Assembly: GCA_900230115.1 (NCBI GenBank)
Contig: LT907983.1
Coordinates: forward strand, 3,921,001-3,985,000
DNA: 64,000 nucleotides
Reading direction: 5' to 3'
Origin: Spirosomataceae bacterium TFI 002
GTDB lineage: Bacteria > Bacteroidota > Bacteroidia > Cytophagales > Spirosomataceae
The notes under the pieces are model-generated. The model saw only the letters and a program-made list of their open reading frames with translations. It was not told where the DNA came from and ran no database searches. Shown in pieces: positions 46,067 through 55,913 of the stretch (within the stretch, counting starts at the first letter, position 1; the number at the start of each line of letters is the position of its first letter). A program made the translations under genes and the position numbers.

Positions 46067-47702
46067 CAATAAATTCGGTACGACGATTTTTTTGATGTTC
46101 TGCTTCGGTACAGTCTACGCCATCCGCACATCTATTTACTAGTTTGCTTTCTCCAAAACCCTTAGCAATTAATCTGCCTGGGCTGATTCCTCTATTAATC
46201 AAGAAGTTCACAACACTTTGTGCCCTTGCTTGAGAAAGTGCATAATTGTATTCGTCTTTTCCACGAGAATCTGTGTGTGAACCCAATTCAATTCTGATTT
46301 TTGGATTGTCAACCATAAATTGAACAAGCTTCAATAAATCTTTAGATGCATCTTCCCTTATTACTGCTCTATCGAGATCGTAGTAGATGTTTTCCAAATT
46401 GATGACTTTTCCTAGTTCAACTTCTTCTAAACCTATAGCCAGTTGAGTGTAAAGCGTTTTTGACCTTTCAAGCCCTTTGGTTGTTACCTTTTCTATTTCA
46501 GAGATAAAATTATCTTTGCGACCAAAAATGCTATAATCAGTTTCAGGGTCCAGCTGAAAAGAAAATGTTCCATTTTCTTTTTTTGAAATTGCAAGCTCTT
46601 CTTTTTGAGTATTACCGTTTTTAAGTACTACATACACAAGACCTTCGGGGTTACCGCTGCCTTTATTTATGGTTAGTCCGTTAAGAGTGAATCGTGGATC
46701 AAAGTGCAGTAAGGTTACTTCAACATTTTCGCCACTAGTCTCAAAGTCCGCTGGGAGAATATCCGATACAGGAGTTTTCACTTCATTTAATAAACCGTAC
46801 ATGGTGTATTTGCCTTGAGGCAATTTCTCGTAAGTAAATTCTCCGTTATCATCGGTAAGACCTCTGAAAACAACGCCATATTCATTGGTTAGAAACACTC
46901 TTGAGTTCCTGAGCGGCTCTTCTGTTTCTTTATCAACAACTTTTACTTTTATGTTTTTTACTATAGGTTCTTTCTTTTTTTCTGGTACTGTGGTGGTTGT
47001 TTTACCTAATATATAAGTGATGTTCACGCCAAAACCCCAAGAGTCCATGGAATAAGTATCGGTTGCGAGATTAATACCAAGTGGTCGGTATTCAAGGTCG
47101 CTATCTTTAAAGTATTTGGAATAGTGTCCCGAAAACCCAAGGGCCCATTGGTCAGCCATTTGAAAGCTAAGGTTAGCTTTTGGTCTTGCAAAAGGAATGA
47201 ATGCCATGTCGAATCCTTTATCATTCCATACGTTATTGATATTTGATTCCGAAATAAGTTGAGCACCATTGGTAAGGCTCATGCCGCCTTCTGCCCCAAT
47301 GTTAAAAATCAGTTTATCTTTTATAAAAGGCAACCTTAGCATAGGCCCCACTGCTAGGTCAATTCTATCTAAGGGAGTAACACTTTCGCTCAAGCCAACT
47401 AAAAAATCATTAGGAACGGACTGGCTAGTTACTGTTTTGAGGTAGCTAGAGGTCCTGTTAAAGGTGTACCTTGCACTTGCATTAAGCCCTATTACTTTCC
47501 AGTATTTTGCAGTAGAAAAATTAAGGTAATTACCCCTTTCTTTAATAATTTCATTGCTTTGGCTAAATGTTTTTTGAAATTGATCAAAGCCAAATCCACC
47601 ACTTAGTTCCCAGCCATTTCTTTCAAATGTTGTGATTTGAGAGAATGCAGTTCCAACACTAAGAATTATTGATAGGATTGAAAAAACAATTGTTTTTTTC
47701 AT
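46056..47702 (-). CDS. OmpA-family outer-membrane protein with an N-terminal β-barrel-like domain
   Basis: 548 residues. A signal peptide (SILSIILSVGTAFSQ) is followed by a β-rich domain to about 235 resembling an outer-membrane barrel (SSYLKTVTS, YRPLGINLATDTYSMDSWGF). Next are carboxypeptidase-regulatory-like domains (KVKVVDKETEEPLRNSRVFL, DDNGEFTYEKLPQGKYTMY), and an OmpA domain (ELGSHTDSRGKDEYNYALSQ, GFGESKLVNRC, NRRTEFIVIE). A CADGVDC insert, as in many family members, lies before the end. It links outer membrane and peptidoglycan. Confidence 0.88.
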   Translation of the reverse strand: MKKTIVFSILSIILSVGTAFSQITTFERNGWELSGGFGFDQFQKTFSQSNEIIKERGNYLNFSTAKYWKVIGLNASARYTFNRTSSYLKTVTSQSVPNDFLVGLSESVTPLDRIDLAVGPMLRLPFIKDKLIFNIGAEGGMSLTNGAQLISESNINNVWNDKGFDMAFIPFARPKANLSFQMADQWALGFSGHYSKYFKDSDLEYRPLGINLATDTYSMDSWGFGVNITYILGKTTTTVPEKKKEPIVKNIKVKVVDKETEEPLRNSRVFLTNEYGVVFRGLTDDNGEFTYEKLPQGKYTMYGLLNEVKTPVSDILPADFETSGENVEVTLLHFDPRFTLNGLTINKGSGNPEGLVYVVLKNGNTQKEELAISKKENGTFSFQLDPETDYSIFGRKDNFISEIEKVTTKGLERSKTLYTQLAIGLEEVELGKVINLENIYYDLDRAVIREDASKDLLKLVQFMVDNPKIRIELGSHTDSRGKDEYNYALSQARAQSVVNFLINRGISPGRLIAKGFGESKLVNRCADGVDCTEAEHQKNRRTEFIVIE

Positions 47703-47780
47703 TGATAGAGGGTTTTAAAAGCACGATTGTAACATAAAAGTAATACAAAAATAGAAAACAGGGCGATTAGGGCTGCTAAT

Positions 47781-48416
47781 TTAATTTGGTATAGATTTAA
47801 AGCGGTACCCTTGCTTGCTAAAATGAGAAAGAATCAAAGGAAGGGAGTGCTCCATATTTAGTCTCGCTTTGAGGCTGTCGTGGAACAGCACAATGGATCC
47901 GTCTTCGGTATGCTCAATCACTTTTTTACAACATGTTTTTTTGTCCAAATCTTGATCGTAATCTTGACTGAGTACATCCCACATGATTATTTGCTTTTCT
48001 TTCAAAATGGCCTTTCGCTGCGATTCTTTTAAACGACCATATGGAGGACGAAACAATAAAGTAGGCCTTCCCATTTCCTGCTCAATTATTTCATCGCATA
48101 ACATTGTGTTTTCTAAATAATGGGCTGTTTCAGTGTTTGAGCCTTTTAAATGATTGAAAGTATGATTGCCTATCGAATGGTCTGCTACTAATATTTTTTC
48201 AAAAACCTTAGGATGCTTTTTGATATTTTCTCCGATGCAAAAAAAAGTTGCTTTAGCATTAAATTGAGACAAAGTTCGAAGTACAAATTCTGTTACTTCT
48301 GGAATGGGGCCATCATCAAAAGTGAGGTATATAGTAGGTTCACTGGTAGTCTGAATTTTCCATTCTAAACTTGGTTTGAGTATCCTAATAAGCTTTGGAG
48401 TTTTGAATGGTAGCAT
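47781..48416 (-). CDS. Polysaccharide deacetylase (NodB homology)
   Basis: 211 residues, no signal peptide. NodB motifs are complete: YLTFDDGPIPE (motif 1), SIGNHTFNHLKGS (motif 2, HxxxH-type), LFRPPYGRLK (motif 3), WDVLSQDYDQD and SIVLFHDSLKA (motif 5). CE4 metal-dependent de-N-acetylation of a glycan is expected. It is the last gene of a flippase-like/GT2/deacetylase operon and directly abuts the GT2 stop, so the substrate is probably the product of that GT2. Confidence 0.92.
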   Translation of the reverse strand: MLPFKTPKLIRILKPSLEWKIQTTSEPTIYLTFDDGPIPEVTEFVLRTLSQFNAKATFFCIGENIKKHPKVFEKILVADHSIGNHTFNHLKGSNTETAHYLENTMLCDEIIEQEMGRPTLLFRPPYGRLKESQRKAILKEKQIIMWDVLSQDYDQDLDKKTCCKKVIEHTEDGSIVLFHDSLKARLNMEHSLPLILSHFSKQGYRFKSIPN

Positions 48417-49535
48417 TTACGATAGTTTTCGTCCTTTCCAAGTGTAAGAGTCTTTCTGAATTGAAGACATACCAAAAATAAGTACATAGAATGGATAAAT
48501 AAACTGAAGTGGGATAATGTACCATATTTCTTTCCATTTTTTGAGGAAAAGTAAAACTGGAACTAGGAATAGGATTTCTGCAATCCAACGGATTGTTAAT
48601 GTCTCAAAGTCTAAGGTGAACATGGCCCAAATGGTGGATACATTAACGCCGAAGATGAAAATTGCCAACAATTTAGGGACAATAGATTTATAAAATGTCC
48701 ACTTCCCGGCCCATCGTTTTCTTTGACTATAAAAGCTCTTTAAATTGGATTGATCATTGGTCAATATGACCGCATCTTGATCTGCATTGTAGAAGATTTT
48801 TTCTGCATCTATGGCTGCGATTTTATGCATTAAAAATTCATCGTCTCCAGATGCTATTTGTTCATTTCCAGTGTAACCATCTACCAATCTAAATGCAGAT
48901 TTGGTATAAGAGATATTTGCTCCACTGCACATATTGGGGCTTTTTAGCCAAATGGCAGAGGCACCAGCACCTACTAAGCTGGCAAATTCTACGACCTGTA
49001 GTCTATTCCATAGTACTCTCCAAAATGAACTTTCTGAAGGTTCTAAAAAAGTAACTGGTCCACTTACAAACATGGCATCATTTTGCTCATAAATCTTGTT
49101 GAATGAGTTCAGCCAATTTTTGGGTATTTCGCAATCACCATCTGTACAAATGATATGCTCATATTTTGCAAGTTCAATGGCTTTTGTAATTGCTCTTTTT
49201 TTTGGTGAACCATTGGTGATGTCATTTTTAATAATGAGATAGTTCAATCCTGATTGTGAAAGAGATTTTTCTGCCAAAGATTGAGTGTCATCTTCACTGT
49301 AGTCGTCGATAAGGATCAGTTCATACTTGTCTTTTGGGTAGTTGAGTGCTATGATAGAACTGATTAATCTTTCAATATTTTTTGCCTCATTTCTTACTGG
49401 AATTAGGATAGAGAAAGGGAGGTGATTTTTACTTGATTTAGTCTTTTTTGAAAGTTTACTTACCCAAAGCACAGAAAACACTATGCAAAGCGGAGCATAT
49501 AAATATATGGCGATATTTAACAAATTAAGCTCCAC
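48417..49535 (-). CDS. Membrane-bound family 2 glycosyltransferase
   Basis: 372 residues: one N-terminal helix, a GT-A domain with PFSILIPVRNEAKNIERLI, LILIDDYSEDDT, the DxD motif in HIICTDGDCE, a GDDEFL acceptor motif, and QRKRWAGKW (QxxRW), then three C-terminal helices. The layout matches processive synthases such as chitin/hyaluronan-type enzymes. The start is GTG at 49535; it overlaps the flippase-like gene by 11 nt and abuts the deacetylase, which suggests a partly deacetylated amino-sugar polymer or lipid. Confidence 0.92.
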   Translation of the reverse strand: MELNLLNIAIYLYAPLCIVFSVLWVSKLSKKTKSSKNHLPFSILIPVRNEAKNIERLISSIIALNYPKDKYELILIDDYSEDDTQSLAEKSLSQSGLNYLIIKNDITNGSPKKRAITKAIELAKYEHIICTDGDCEIPKNWLNSFNKIYEQNDAMFVSGPVTFLEPSESSFWRVLWNRLQVVEFASLVGAGASAIWLKSPNMCSGANISYTKSAFRLVDGYTGNEQIASGDDEFLMHKIAAIDAEKIFYNADQDAVILTNDQSNLKSFYSQRKRWAGKWTFYKSIVPKLLAIFIFGVNVSTIWAMFTLDFETLTIRWIAEILFLVPVLLFLKKWKEIWYIIPLQFIYPFYVLIFGMSSIQKDSYTWKGRKLS

Positions 49536-50493
49536 GTAAATTTAGCTTTTTAATCTTCGAAATGAAAAATAAACCAGCAAAGGCAGGTATGATAATATTT
49601 ACTAACCAGAGTAAAAAGATAACCCACGCTACTGCTCCGGGATCAGCTCCAAATAAATTGAAATAGGCAATTCCTACAAGTTCACGGCTGGTAAGATCTC
49701 CAAAGATATTGATTCCAGAGCCTATGGTTTTGGCCAAAAAGATTACCAAAATACCACCAACTAAGGGAACAATGGGTACGCTCACATCGAAAGCCCAAAA
49801 CATCAGCACAAATTGAAACAGAAATACACAATATCGAAATAGTGCTAAGAGGTAAATCTCCAATAGTTTGCTTGGGCTGTATGATAGGAAAGCTGCTAAA
49901 TAGGGAGTCAGAAACTTTATTCTAGCTAGCCATGCAGGAGCTTTAGAAAGTAAAAGAACAACTCCCAGCACCGATGCAATGCACATGGCATAAAATAAAA
50001 CAAAGTAAAGCTGGTTGCTATCTTGTTGAACGTAGTACAAAAAATAACCCAGCCCCAAAGCTCCTAAGTGAATAGATAAAAGTGTGAAAATATAACTTCC
50101 AGCAAGGTTTGCACCAATACCAGCTTTCTTTTTGCCGGCAGGTAGTTTCATCACTCTGCCTACATAATCGCCGGTCATAAAGGGTGTTAGTATGCCGAGT
50201 GTTAGTCCGCTCAAAACGGACTGTAAAGATTGGAACAAGGTATGGAAGTGAATTTTTTCAATCAATTTTCGCCAAATATGAGCTTCTATTAGCCAGTTGG
50301 GTAAAATAAGAGCAATACAGCTAATGAAGTAAAAGACTCCTTCTTTACTAGCAAATACTTGCGATAAGTAAGAAAGTGATAACGGTTGATCGAGCCACCT
50401 TTTCAAAAGAACATAAAGCAAGCCCGCAAAAATGGCTAACTTTAGCACGTGGAAAATTACTTTTCCAGAAAACAGCGAGGTAATTCGTTCCAA
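49525..50493 (-). CDS. Flippase-like/LPG-synthase transmembrane (UPF0104) protein
   Basis: 322 residues with about eight helices. Features of the UPF0104/lysylphosphatidylglycerol-synthase TM region: an N-terminal VLKLAIFAGLLYVLLKRW, TLGILTPFMTGDYVGRVMKL, and a C-terminal FGDLTSRELVGIAYF. Such proteins are found beside glycosyltransferases and may move lipid-linked sugars. The start is TTG at 50493. It is divergent from ruvC with 21 bp between them. Confidence 0.85.
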   Translation of the reverse strand: MERITSLFSGKVIFHVLKLAIFAGLLYVLLKRWLDQPLSLSYLSQVFASKEGVFYFISCIALILPNWLIEAHIWRKLIEKIHFHTLFQSLQSVLSGLTLGILTPFMTGDYVGRVMKLPAGKKKAGIGANLAGSYIFTLLSIHLGALGLGYFLYYVQQDSNQLYFVLFYAMCIASVLGVVLLLSKAPAWLARIKFLTPYLAAFLSYSPSKLLEIYLLALFRYCVFLFQFVLMFWAFDVSVPIVPLVGGILVIFLAKTIGSGINIFGDLTSRELVGIAYFNLFGADPGAVAWVIFLLWLVNIIIPAFAGLFFISKIKKLNLRGA

Positions 50494-50514
50494 ATTTTAA
50501 TTTAAGACCAAAAG

Positions 50515-51093
50515 GTGTCCACAAATATAGCTGAAAAAATAATCCTTGGAGTTGATCCCGGAACCAGAGTAATGGGATATGGTTTGATTTCTGTAAAGGG
50601 AAGTCAACTAAGTTTGATTAATTATGGTGTGATTAGGCTAGAAAAGCTAGGTTCTCATGAAGCCAAACTGAAGCGAATATTTGAAAGAATCACTTCCTTA
50701 ATAGAAGAATTTTTGCCTGACGAAATGGCAATTGAGGCTCCTTTTTATGGCCCAAATGTGCAATCCATGCTAAAGCTGGGTAGGGCACAGGGTGTAGCAA
50801 TGGCTGCCGGTTTAGCAAGAGAAGTTAGCATCGTGGAGTATCTGCCCAAAAAGGTTAAGCAAAGTGTATGTGGAAACGGAAATGCTGGAAAAGAGCAAGT
50901 TGCCTACATGGTAGAAAAGCTGCTCAATGAAGAGCTCGACAAGAAGTTTTTAGATGCTACGGATGCACTTGCCGTTGCAATTTGCCACTTTATGCACGCA
51001 AAAACCAAAGCTCTCACAGGAAACAACTCTAGTAAAAAAGGCTGGGCGGCATTCGTAAGTGAAAACAAGGGTAGGGTAAAAGGAGGAACTTGA
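50515..51093 (+). CDS. ruvC: Holliday junction endonuclease RuvC
   Basis: 192 residues. IILGVDPGTRVMGYG carries the first catalytic Asp (about residue 14), AIEAPFYGPNVQSMLKLGRAQG the second acidic site, and FLDATDALAVAICH the last Asp pair. It cleaves Holliday junctions moved by RuvAB. The start is GTG at 50515. It precedes the oxidoreductase gene by 66 nt on the same strand. Confidence 0.96.
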   Translation: MSTNIAEKIILGVDPGTRVMGYGLISVKGSQLSLINYGVIRLEKLGSHEAKLKRIFERITSLIEEFLPDEMAIEAPFYGPNVQSMLKLGRAQGVAMAAGLAREVSIVEYLPKKVKQSVCGNGNAGKEQVAYMVEKLLNEELDKKFLDATDALAVAICHFMHAKTKALTGNNSSKKGWAAFVSENKGRVKGGT

Positions 51094-51159
51094 TTTTTCC
51101 TTTCATTGGAAAATAAGGAATTTCTAGGCTATCTTGTTATTCCAAATTTATTCAACCCA

Positions 51160-52446
51160 ATGAATCGTAAAGACTTTATAAAAACTTCATTACTTGGAGC
51201 GGCCGCTTTGAGTTCTACGCCATTTATTACTTATGCTAACAAATCTACCTACCGCTGTGTACTCATTGGTTCTGGTTGGTGGGGGATGAACATTCTTCGT
51301 GTTGCTTTACAATCTGGAACGATTAAGGTTACAGCAATTTGTGATGTTGATGATGCTCAGCTCAAGCTTGCTCAAGATGAAATTCGCAAAGTTTCCAGCG
51401 ATAAACCAAAGGAATATAAAGACTTCAGAGAATGCATTGCCAAAGAAAAACCTGAAATAGTGATTAATGCAACACCGGATCACTGGCATGCCCTTATTGC
51501 TATTGCCGCAATGAAATCTGGTGCCCACGTTTTCTTAGAAAAACCAATTTCGCATACAGTAAAAGAAGGAACAGCTATTCAAAAAGCAGCTCGTGACAAT
51601 GATAGAATCTGTATTGTAGACTTTCATAGAAGATACTCACCGCATAATGTAAGTGGTATGAATTTCCTAAAATCTGGGAAAGTTGGGAAGATAAACGAGG
51701 TAAGGGCATTTGTGAACTATGGCCAAGGTGTGGGTACTTTGGAAGAAGAAATGAATGCTCCAGCTGGTTTAGATTGGGACATGTATTGTGGGCCTTCAAA
51801 ATTGGTCAATTACAATCCAAAAATTCACCCAAAAGGTTTTAGGTTTTATAGTGAATTTGCCAATGGGCTCATTGGAGATTGGGGACCACATTGGTTCGAT
51901 CAAATCCTATGGTGGACCGATGAAAAAGCACCCAAAAAGATATTTAGCTCTGGACAAGGTGGGCTTAAAAATACTCATGCTGATACTTGGGAGACTCAAC
52001 TAGCCATTTTTGAATTTGAAGACTTTCACATGACTTGGGAACATAATATGCTGAACCCTAAAAAAGAACGTAAAACGGAAGTATGGGGGACGTACTTTTA
52101 TGGTACTAACGGTACTTTTTTCATGGGTTGGAGAGATGGGTGGAAGTATTTTCCAAATAATAACGATCCTATCTCAGAAGAAAAAGCACAGCTCAATAAT
52201 CCAGATGGTCAGAATATTGACCTAGTATGGGCAGACTTTATCAAATCAATCGAAAGTGGAAAACTACCACATGCAGATATAGAGCATGGTCGTCAGGCTA
52301 CAAATATGTGTTTACTAGCAAACCTCTCTGCTAAAATTGGACGTTCCATTGAGTGGGATCATGGAAAAGACATGATTCTCAATGACCCTGATGCCAATAA
52401 ATTATTGCTTCGCAATTATAGAGGAGAATGGGAGTATCCGGTATGA
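51160..52446 (+). CDS. Gfo/Idh/MocA-family oxidoreductase with a Tat-like signal
   Basis: 428 residues from the ATG at 51160 (the longer TTG frame at 51106 adds no family sequence). The N-terminus MNRKDFIKTSLLGAAALSS resembles a twin-arginine-type signal with one Arg substituted (NRKDF). The Rossmann part has VLIGSGWWGMNILRVAL, and the dehydrogenase motif EKPISHTVKEG follows. YCGPSK, HPKGFRFYSEFANG and GDWGPHWFDQILWW are typical of secreted Bacteroidota members. Its sugar or sugar-acid substrate is unknown. Confidence 0.9.
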   Translation: MNRKDFIKTSLLGAAALSSTPFITYANKSTYRCVLIGSGWWGMNILRVALQSGTIKVTAICDVDDAQLKLAQDEIRKVSSDKPKEYKDFRECIAKEKPEIVINATPDHWHALIAIAAMKSGAHVFLEKPISHTVKEGTAIQKAARDNDRICIVDFHRRYSPHNVSGMNFLKSGKVGKINEVRAFVNYGQGVGTLEEEMNAPAGLDWDMYCGPSKLVNYNPKIHPKGFRFYSEFANGLIGDWGPHWFDQILWWTDEKAPKKIFSSGQGGLKNTHADTWETQLAIFEFEDFHMTWEHNMLNPKKERKTEVWGTYFYGTNGTFFMGWRDGWKYFPNNNDPISEEKAQLNNPDGQNIDLVWADFIKSIESGKLPHADIEHGRQATNMCLLANLSAKIGRSIEWDHGKDMILNDPDANKLLLRNYRGEWEYPV

Positions 52447-52484
52447 TTGTTATTTTAAGATATCCTAATTCTCAGTTAATGAAA

Positions 52485-52520
52485 CACAGATTTTACTGAT
52501 CGCTATCGCGAACGCAGATC
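52485..52520. repeat. Possible dispersed intergenic repeat remnant
   Basis: The stretch beginning CACAGATTTTACTGATCGC and ending CGCAGATC looks like the short 'cacagatt…gcagat' elements scattered between genes in Bacteroidota. Only one copy is in this window, so the call rests on resemblance. Confidence 0.3.
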
Positions 52521-52646
52521 TAACAGCTCTTTTCTATTCAACAAAAACAAAATTCGTAAAAATTAGCGTTACTTGCATCAGACTTATCAGCGTCCTAGAT
52601 GAGTGTTTTTGAGCCATAAATTCAACAAGTTTAAAGCCCCATTTAC

Positions 52647-55073
52647 TCAATCCAAATAACAAGCATCCAGCCAATCGTAATCTTGATCTATCGGCTGCCC
52701 ATCAGGAATTGTTGGTAGACTTGGTCGCTTGAAGGAACTTGGGTTATCTTCGTATTGCTCAAGTAATGAAAGTGAGAGTAAACCAAAAGCAGTTTCATCA
52801 TTTTCACCTGCTTGTTTTTCTATTCTTTTTAAGTATAATTCAACTTGGGATTTTGTTTCTACAGTGGCATTGTCGTTTTGAGCCAGAGCCATCAAATGCT
52901 TCAAGGTATTCATGGCTACGAGGCGATTGATTTGTCCATTGTAATCGTTTTTGCTGAATAGACTGCCAACTCCCCAAGTTTGTTTATATAGTTTTTGCAA
53001 TACATCGTTCAAGCTTGGCAAGTTTTTATCATAAGCTTGCTGCATGGCAAGTCTGTTGCTTCGGTCTACATTTAAGAGATAATTGAGCGTAAGGTTTGAA
53101 GCAGCTTCAGCGGGTGACATGATGTCAAAACTAAGCCCAGTTCTACCTTTGAAAAGCTCACGAGAATTTCCGTTTTGTCTAAACGGTCGTGGAGGTATCA
53201 TCCCAATCAACTGTGGAGGTAAAGCCAAGAAATCCGTATTTAAAGTTGTTAAAACAGCATCAATAGCTTCATTTTGAGCAGCAGCGGACACTACTTTATA
53301 CCCAAATTGTCCATCTCCCCGAGCTGCGAAATTATAATCTGCCCCTGCAATCACCTTGGCAGCACCTTGGATTTGGTAGCGATGAAACATGTACATTGGC
53401 ACAAGTACCTCTTCCATTGTCGCCAATGATTGACCTTTCGGGATTTTGTTTTCGCCGAAATTTTGTAATACTACTTTTCGGATTTCACAAACTCGTTTTA
53501 GTTCTTGAGTTGCATTACTACCATTGTCCCACAAATGCGTGTATGGGTTTTCTGATCCATCTGGTCTTGCATCTTGATCTGTAAGAAACCTATGGCCCTT
53601 TGCAATTGCGTCTTCAACAAAAGCGTCTAAGTCCTTTTCCTCATTTTCAAAGTAACCATATCCATAACGAATAGAAACCTTATCATACGAACCTATTTCT
53701 TGGGTATAAGCATTTGAAAGAGTGATTTTTCCATTTTTTTGTTCTGCCAATGGATGTGGGTAATCCATTACAGATGCTCTATTATCAATACTAGAAATGT
53801 AATTGTGTGGCAAACCGAGTGTATGACCAACTTCATGGGCTGCCAACTGACGAAGGCGTTTTAGGGCCATAGCAGTTATTTCGGCAACATGGCTGGTATC
53901 ACTAGTGAAATCACCAACTAGTCCTTGAGCGATTAAGAAATCCTGACGAACTCTTAGCGATCCGAGTGTTACTTTTCCTTTTAGAATTTCACCTGTACGT
54001 GGGTCAATAATGGATGCTCCATAAGACCACCCCCTGTTACTTCTATGCACCCATTGAATGAGGTTATAGCGAATATCCATAGGGTCAGCATCTAATGGTA
54101 AAAGCTTTACTTGAAAAGCATTTTTGAAACCAGCAGCTTCAAAAGCCTGATTCCACCATGCAGCACCTTCCATCAAAGCAGTGCGGATAGGCTCAGGTGC
54201 ACCACGATCCATATAGTATATAATTGGCTCCACCACTTCGCTCATTGCTGAGCCAGGGTTCTTTTTGATTAATCGATGTCTTGAAATGTACTGTTTTTCT
54301 ATAGGTTCATTGATAGGGGAGGCATAATCAAAAAAGCTGATGCCGATGTATCCAATTCTTGGGTCGTGAACTCTTGGTTTGTACTTCTCATCTGGCAAAG
54401 CAACGAAAGATTGGTGTTGATGAATTGTTACAAATTCAGCAGTTGGTGTAACGCTGCGAAGTTCTCTGCCTGGTTTTGAACCAACATAAGTTATGATACT
54501 TTCAATTTCCGTATTCATCGGAAAGTTCTTTGTCATTGGTTCGTATATGGCACTTCGGCTAGTTTCAACTTTATAATTACCTTGGTTACTTGAAGCTAGG
54601 TCATCAGTTGCACCCAATGCATCTTGAATTGCAAAAGGCGTGAGGTCGATCAAATAATTGCCACTACCCTCAGCTTGTATTTCAAACCCAAAATGAATAC
54701 TTTTTGCAAAAGATTCTTCCACAGCTTTTTGTTCCAAAGGGTCATTGGAAATAGCTCTGTATCGGTAGTTTTTTTCGACTAAAAATATTTTGTTTCCATG
54801 CTTTTCGAATTGAACAACATGCTCGCCACCAAGTCGACCTCTGTCTAGTCCAATGTCGTTGCTTCCAATGCCTTGAGCGAGAGAAGGATAATAAAGCAGT
54901 TCTTTGTTTAACTCACTTACTTCAAGAAATATTTTGCCGTTTTCAGGTTGTAGATATAGATTAAGAAACCCAGATTTCTTTTCAAAGCCTTGAGTGAATT
55001 CGGAAATTGTTTTTTGCTGAGCTTGGGTAGAAACAGTAAAAACGAAAAGGAAAAGAAGTAATAAATATTTCAT
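52647..55073 (-). CDS. Secreted zinc-dependent metalloprotease (DUF5117/DUF5118 type)
   Basis: 808 residues from the ATG at 55073, with a signal peptide (KYLLLLFLFVFTVSTQAQQ). The catalytic motif HEVGHTLGLPHN (HExxHxxGxxH, about 410) defines a metzincin-like zinc protease. Before it come WNQAFEAAGFKNAF and DPMDIRYNLIQWVHRS; after it VMDYPHP provides a Met-turn-like segment. The N-terminal part (about 25-260) is a β-rich DUF5117/5118-type region. It probably digests extracytoplasmic proteins. No T9SS sorting domain is visible. Confidence 0.9.
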   Translation of the reverse strand: MKYLLLLFLFVFTVSTQAQQKTISEFTQGFEKKSGFLNLYLQPENGKIFLEVSELNKELLYYPSLAQGIGSNDIGLDRGRLGGEHVVQFEKHGNKIFLVEKNYRYRAISNDPLEQKAVEESFAKSIHFGFEIQAEGSGNYLIDLTPFAIQDALGATDDLASSNQGNYKVETSRSAIYEPMTKNFPMNTEIESIITYVGSKPGRELRSVTPTAEFVTIHQHQSFVALPDEKYKPRVHDPRIGYIGISFFDYASPINEPIEKQYISRHRLIKKNPGSAMSEVVEPIIYYMDRGAPEPIRTALMEGAAWWNQAFEAAGFKNAFQVKLLPLDADPMDIRYNLIQWVHRSNRGWSYGASIIDPRTGEILKGKVTLGSLRVRQDFLIAQGLVGDFTSDTSHVAEITAMALKRLRQLAAHEVGHTLGLPHNYISSIDNRASVMDYPHPLAEQKNGKITLSNAYTQEIGSYDKVSIRYGYGYFENEEKDLDAFVEDAIAKGHRFLTDQDARPDGSENPYTHLWDNGSNATQELKRVCEIRKVVLQNFGENKIPKGQSLATMEEVLVPMYMFHRYQIQGAAKVIAGADYNFAARGDGQFGYKVVSAAAQNEAIDAVLTTLNTDFLALPPQLIGMIPPRPFRQNGNSRELFKGRTGLSFDIMSPAEAASNLTLNYLLNVDRSNRLAMQQAYDKNLPSLNDVLQKLYKQTWGVGSLFSKNDYNGQINRLVAMNTLKHLMALAQNDNATVETKSQVELYLKRIEKQAGENDETAFGLLSLSLLEQYEDNPSSFKRPSLPTIPDGQPIDQDYDWLDACYLD

Positions 55074-55165
55074 GGAGCTTTTTATTTGAATTCTAAAGTT
55101 ACAGACAAGGAGCCACATGATCAATAGTAAGGAAACCAAATTGTAGTATTGGCTGTTAGTTACAC

Positions 55166-55894
55166 ATGTCGAAAACCCTCAAAATCTTAGGAATTGTTTT
55201 AGTTGTATTACTTATAGCTGTGGTTGCAACTTGCTCATATATAAGTAAACCTTTGCCTGAAGCCACATCTGGTGTTCAAGCGGAAGAGCTGGCTGATAAA
55301 ATGTGGAATAGCCTAAACAAACCTGCTTGGGATAGCACTAGATATGTTTCTTGGAGCTTTAGAGGTGAGCATCATTATAAATGGGATAAAGAAGCAAACT
55401 TAGCAGAAATAACTTGGGATGATTACCTCGTTTTGCTTAATCCGGATCAAGTGAACGGTGTAGCCTACGAAAAAGGTGTTAAGGTAGAAGATCCAAGCAA
55501 ATTAATAGACAAAGCTTGGGGCTTTTGGTGTAATGATATGTTTTGGCTTACTGCCCCTTTCAAAATAAGAGATAAAGGAACCAAGTTGTCGCTTACGAAT
55601 GATAACAACCTAATGGTTCAATATGAGTCTGGAGGAGTAACTCCTGGTGATGCATACATTTGGATTTTAGACGAAAATGGGATTCCGATGAGTTACGATA
55701 TGCATGTAAGTATAATTCCTGTGAAAGGATTGAATGCGACATGGGAAACATGGGAGAATATAAGCTCAGGTGCTAAGTTATCTACAATGCATATTATTGC
55801 TGGTTCTGCACTTTCTCTAGCTCCTATTGCAGGAGGAATGGAGTTAAAAGATATAGGAATTGATAAGGATATTTGGGCTGAAATCCGTCAATAA
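55166..55894 (+). CDS. Membrane-anchored protein of unknown function
   Basis: 242 residues. An N-terminal helix (ILGIVLVVLLIAVVATCSY, about 7-25) ends in a Cys in a non-lipobox context. It is followed by an extracytoplasmic domain rich in Trp (for example YVSWSFRGEHHYKW, KAWGFWCNDMFWLTAPF, WETWENISSG). I do not recognise the family; the Trp-rich β-structure hints at ligand or lipid binding. It is divergent from the zinc protease (92 bp between starts) and convergent with the SGNH hydrolase. Confidence 0.75.
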   Translation: MSKTLKILGIVLVVLLIAVVATCSYISKPLPEATSGVQAEELADKMWNSLNKPAWDSTRYVSWSFRGEHHYKWDKEANLAEITWDDYLVLLNPDQVNGVAYEKGVKVEDPSKLIDKAWGFWCNDMFWLTAPFKIRDKGTKLSLTNDNNLMVQYESGGVTPGDAYIWILDENGIPMSYDMHVSIIPVKGLNATWETWENISSGAKLSTMHIIAGSALSLAPIAGGMELKDIGIDKDIWAEIRQ

Positions 55895-55913
55895 GAATAA
55901 AACTAACTTGAAT

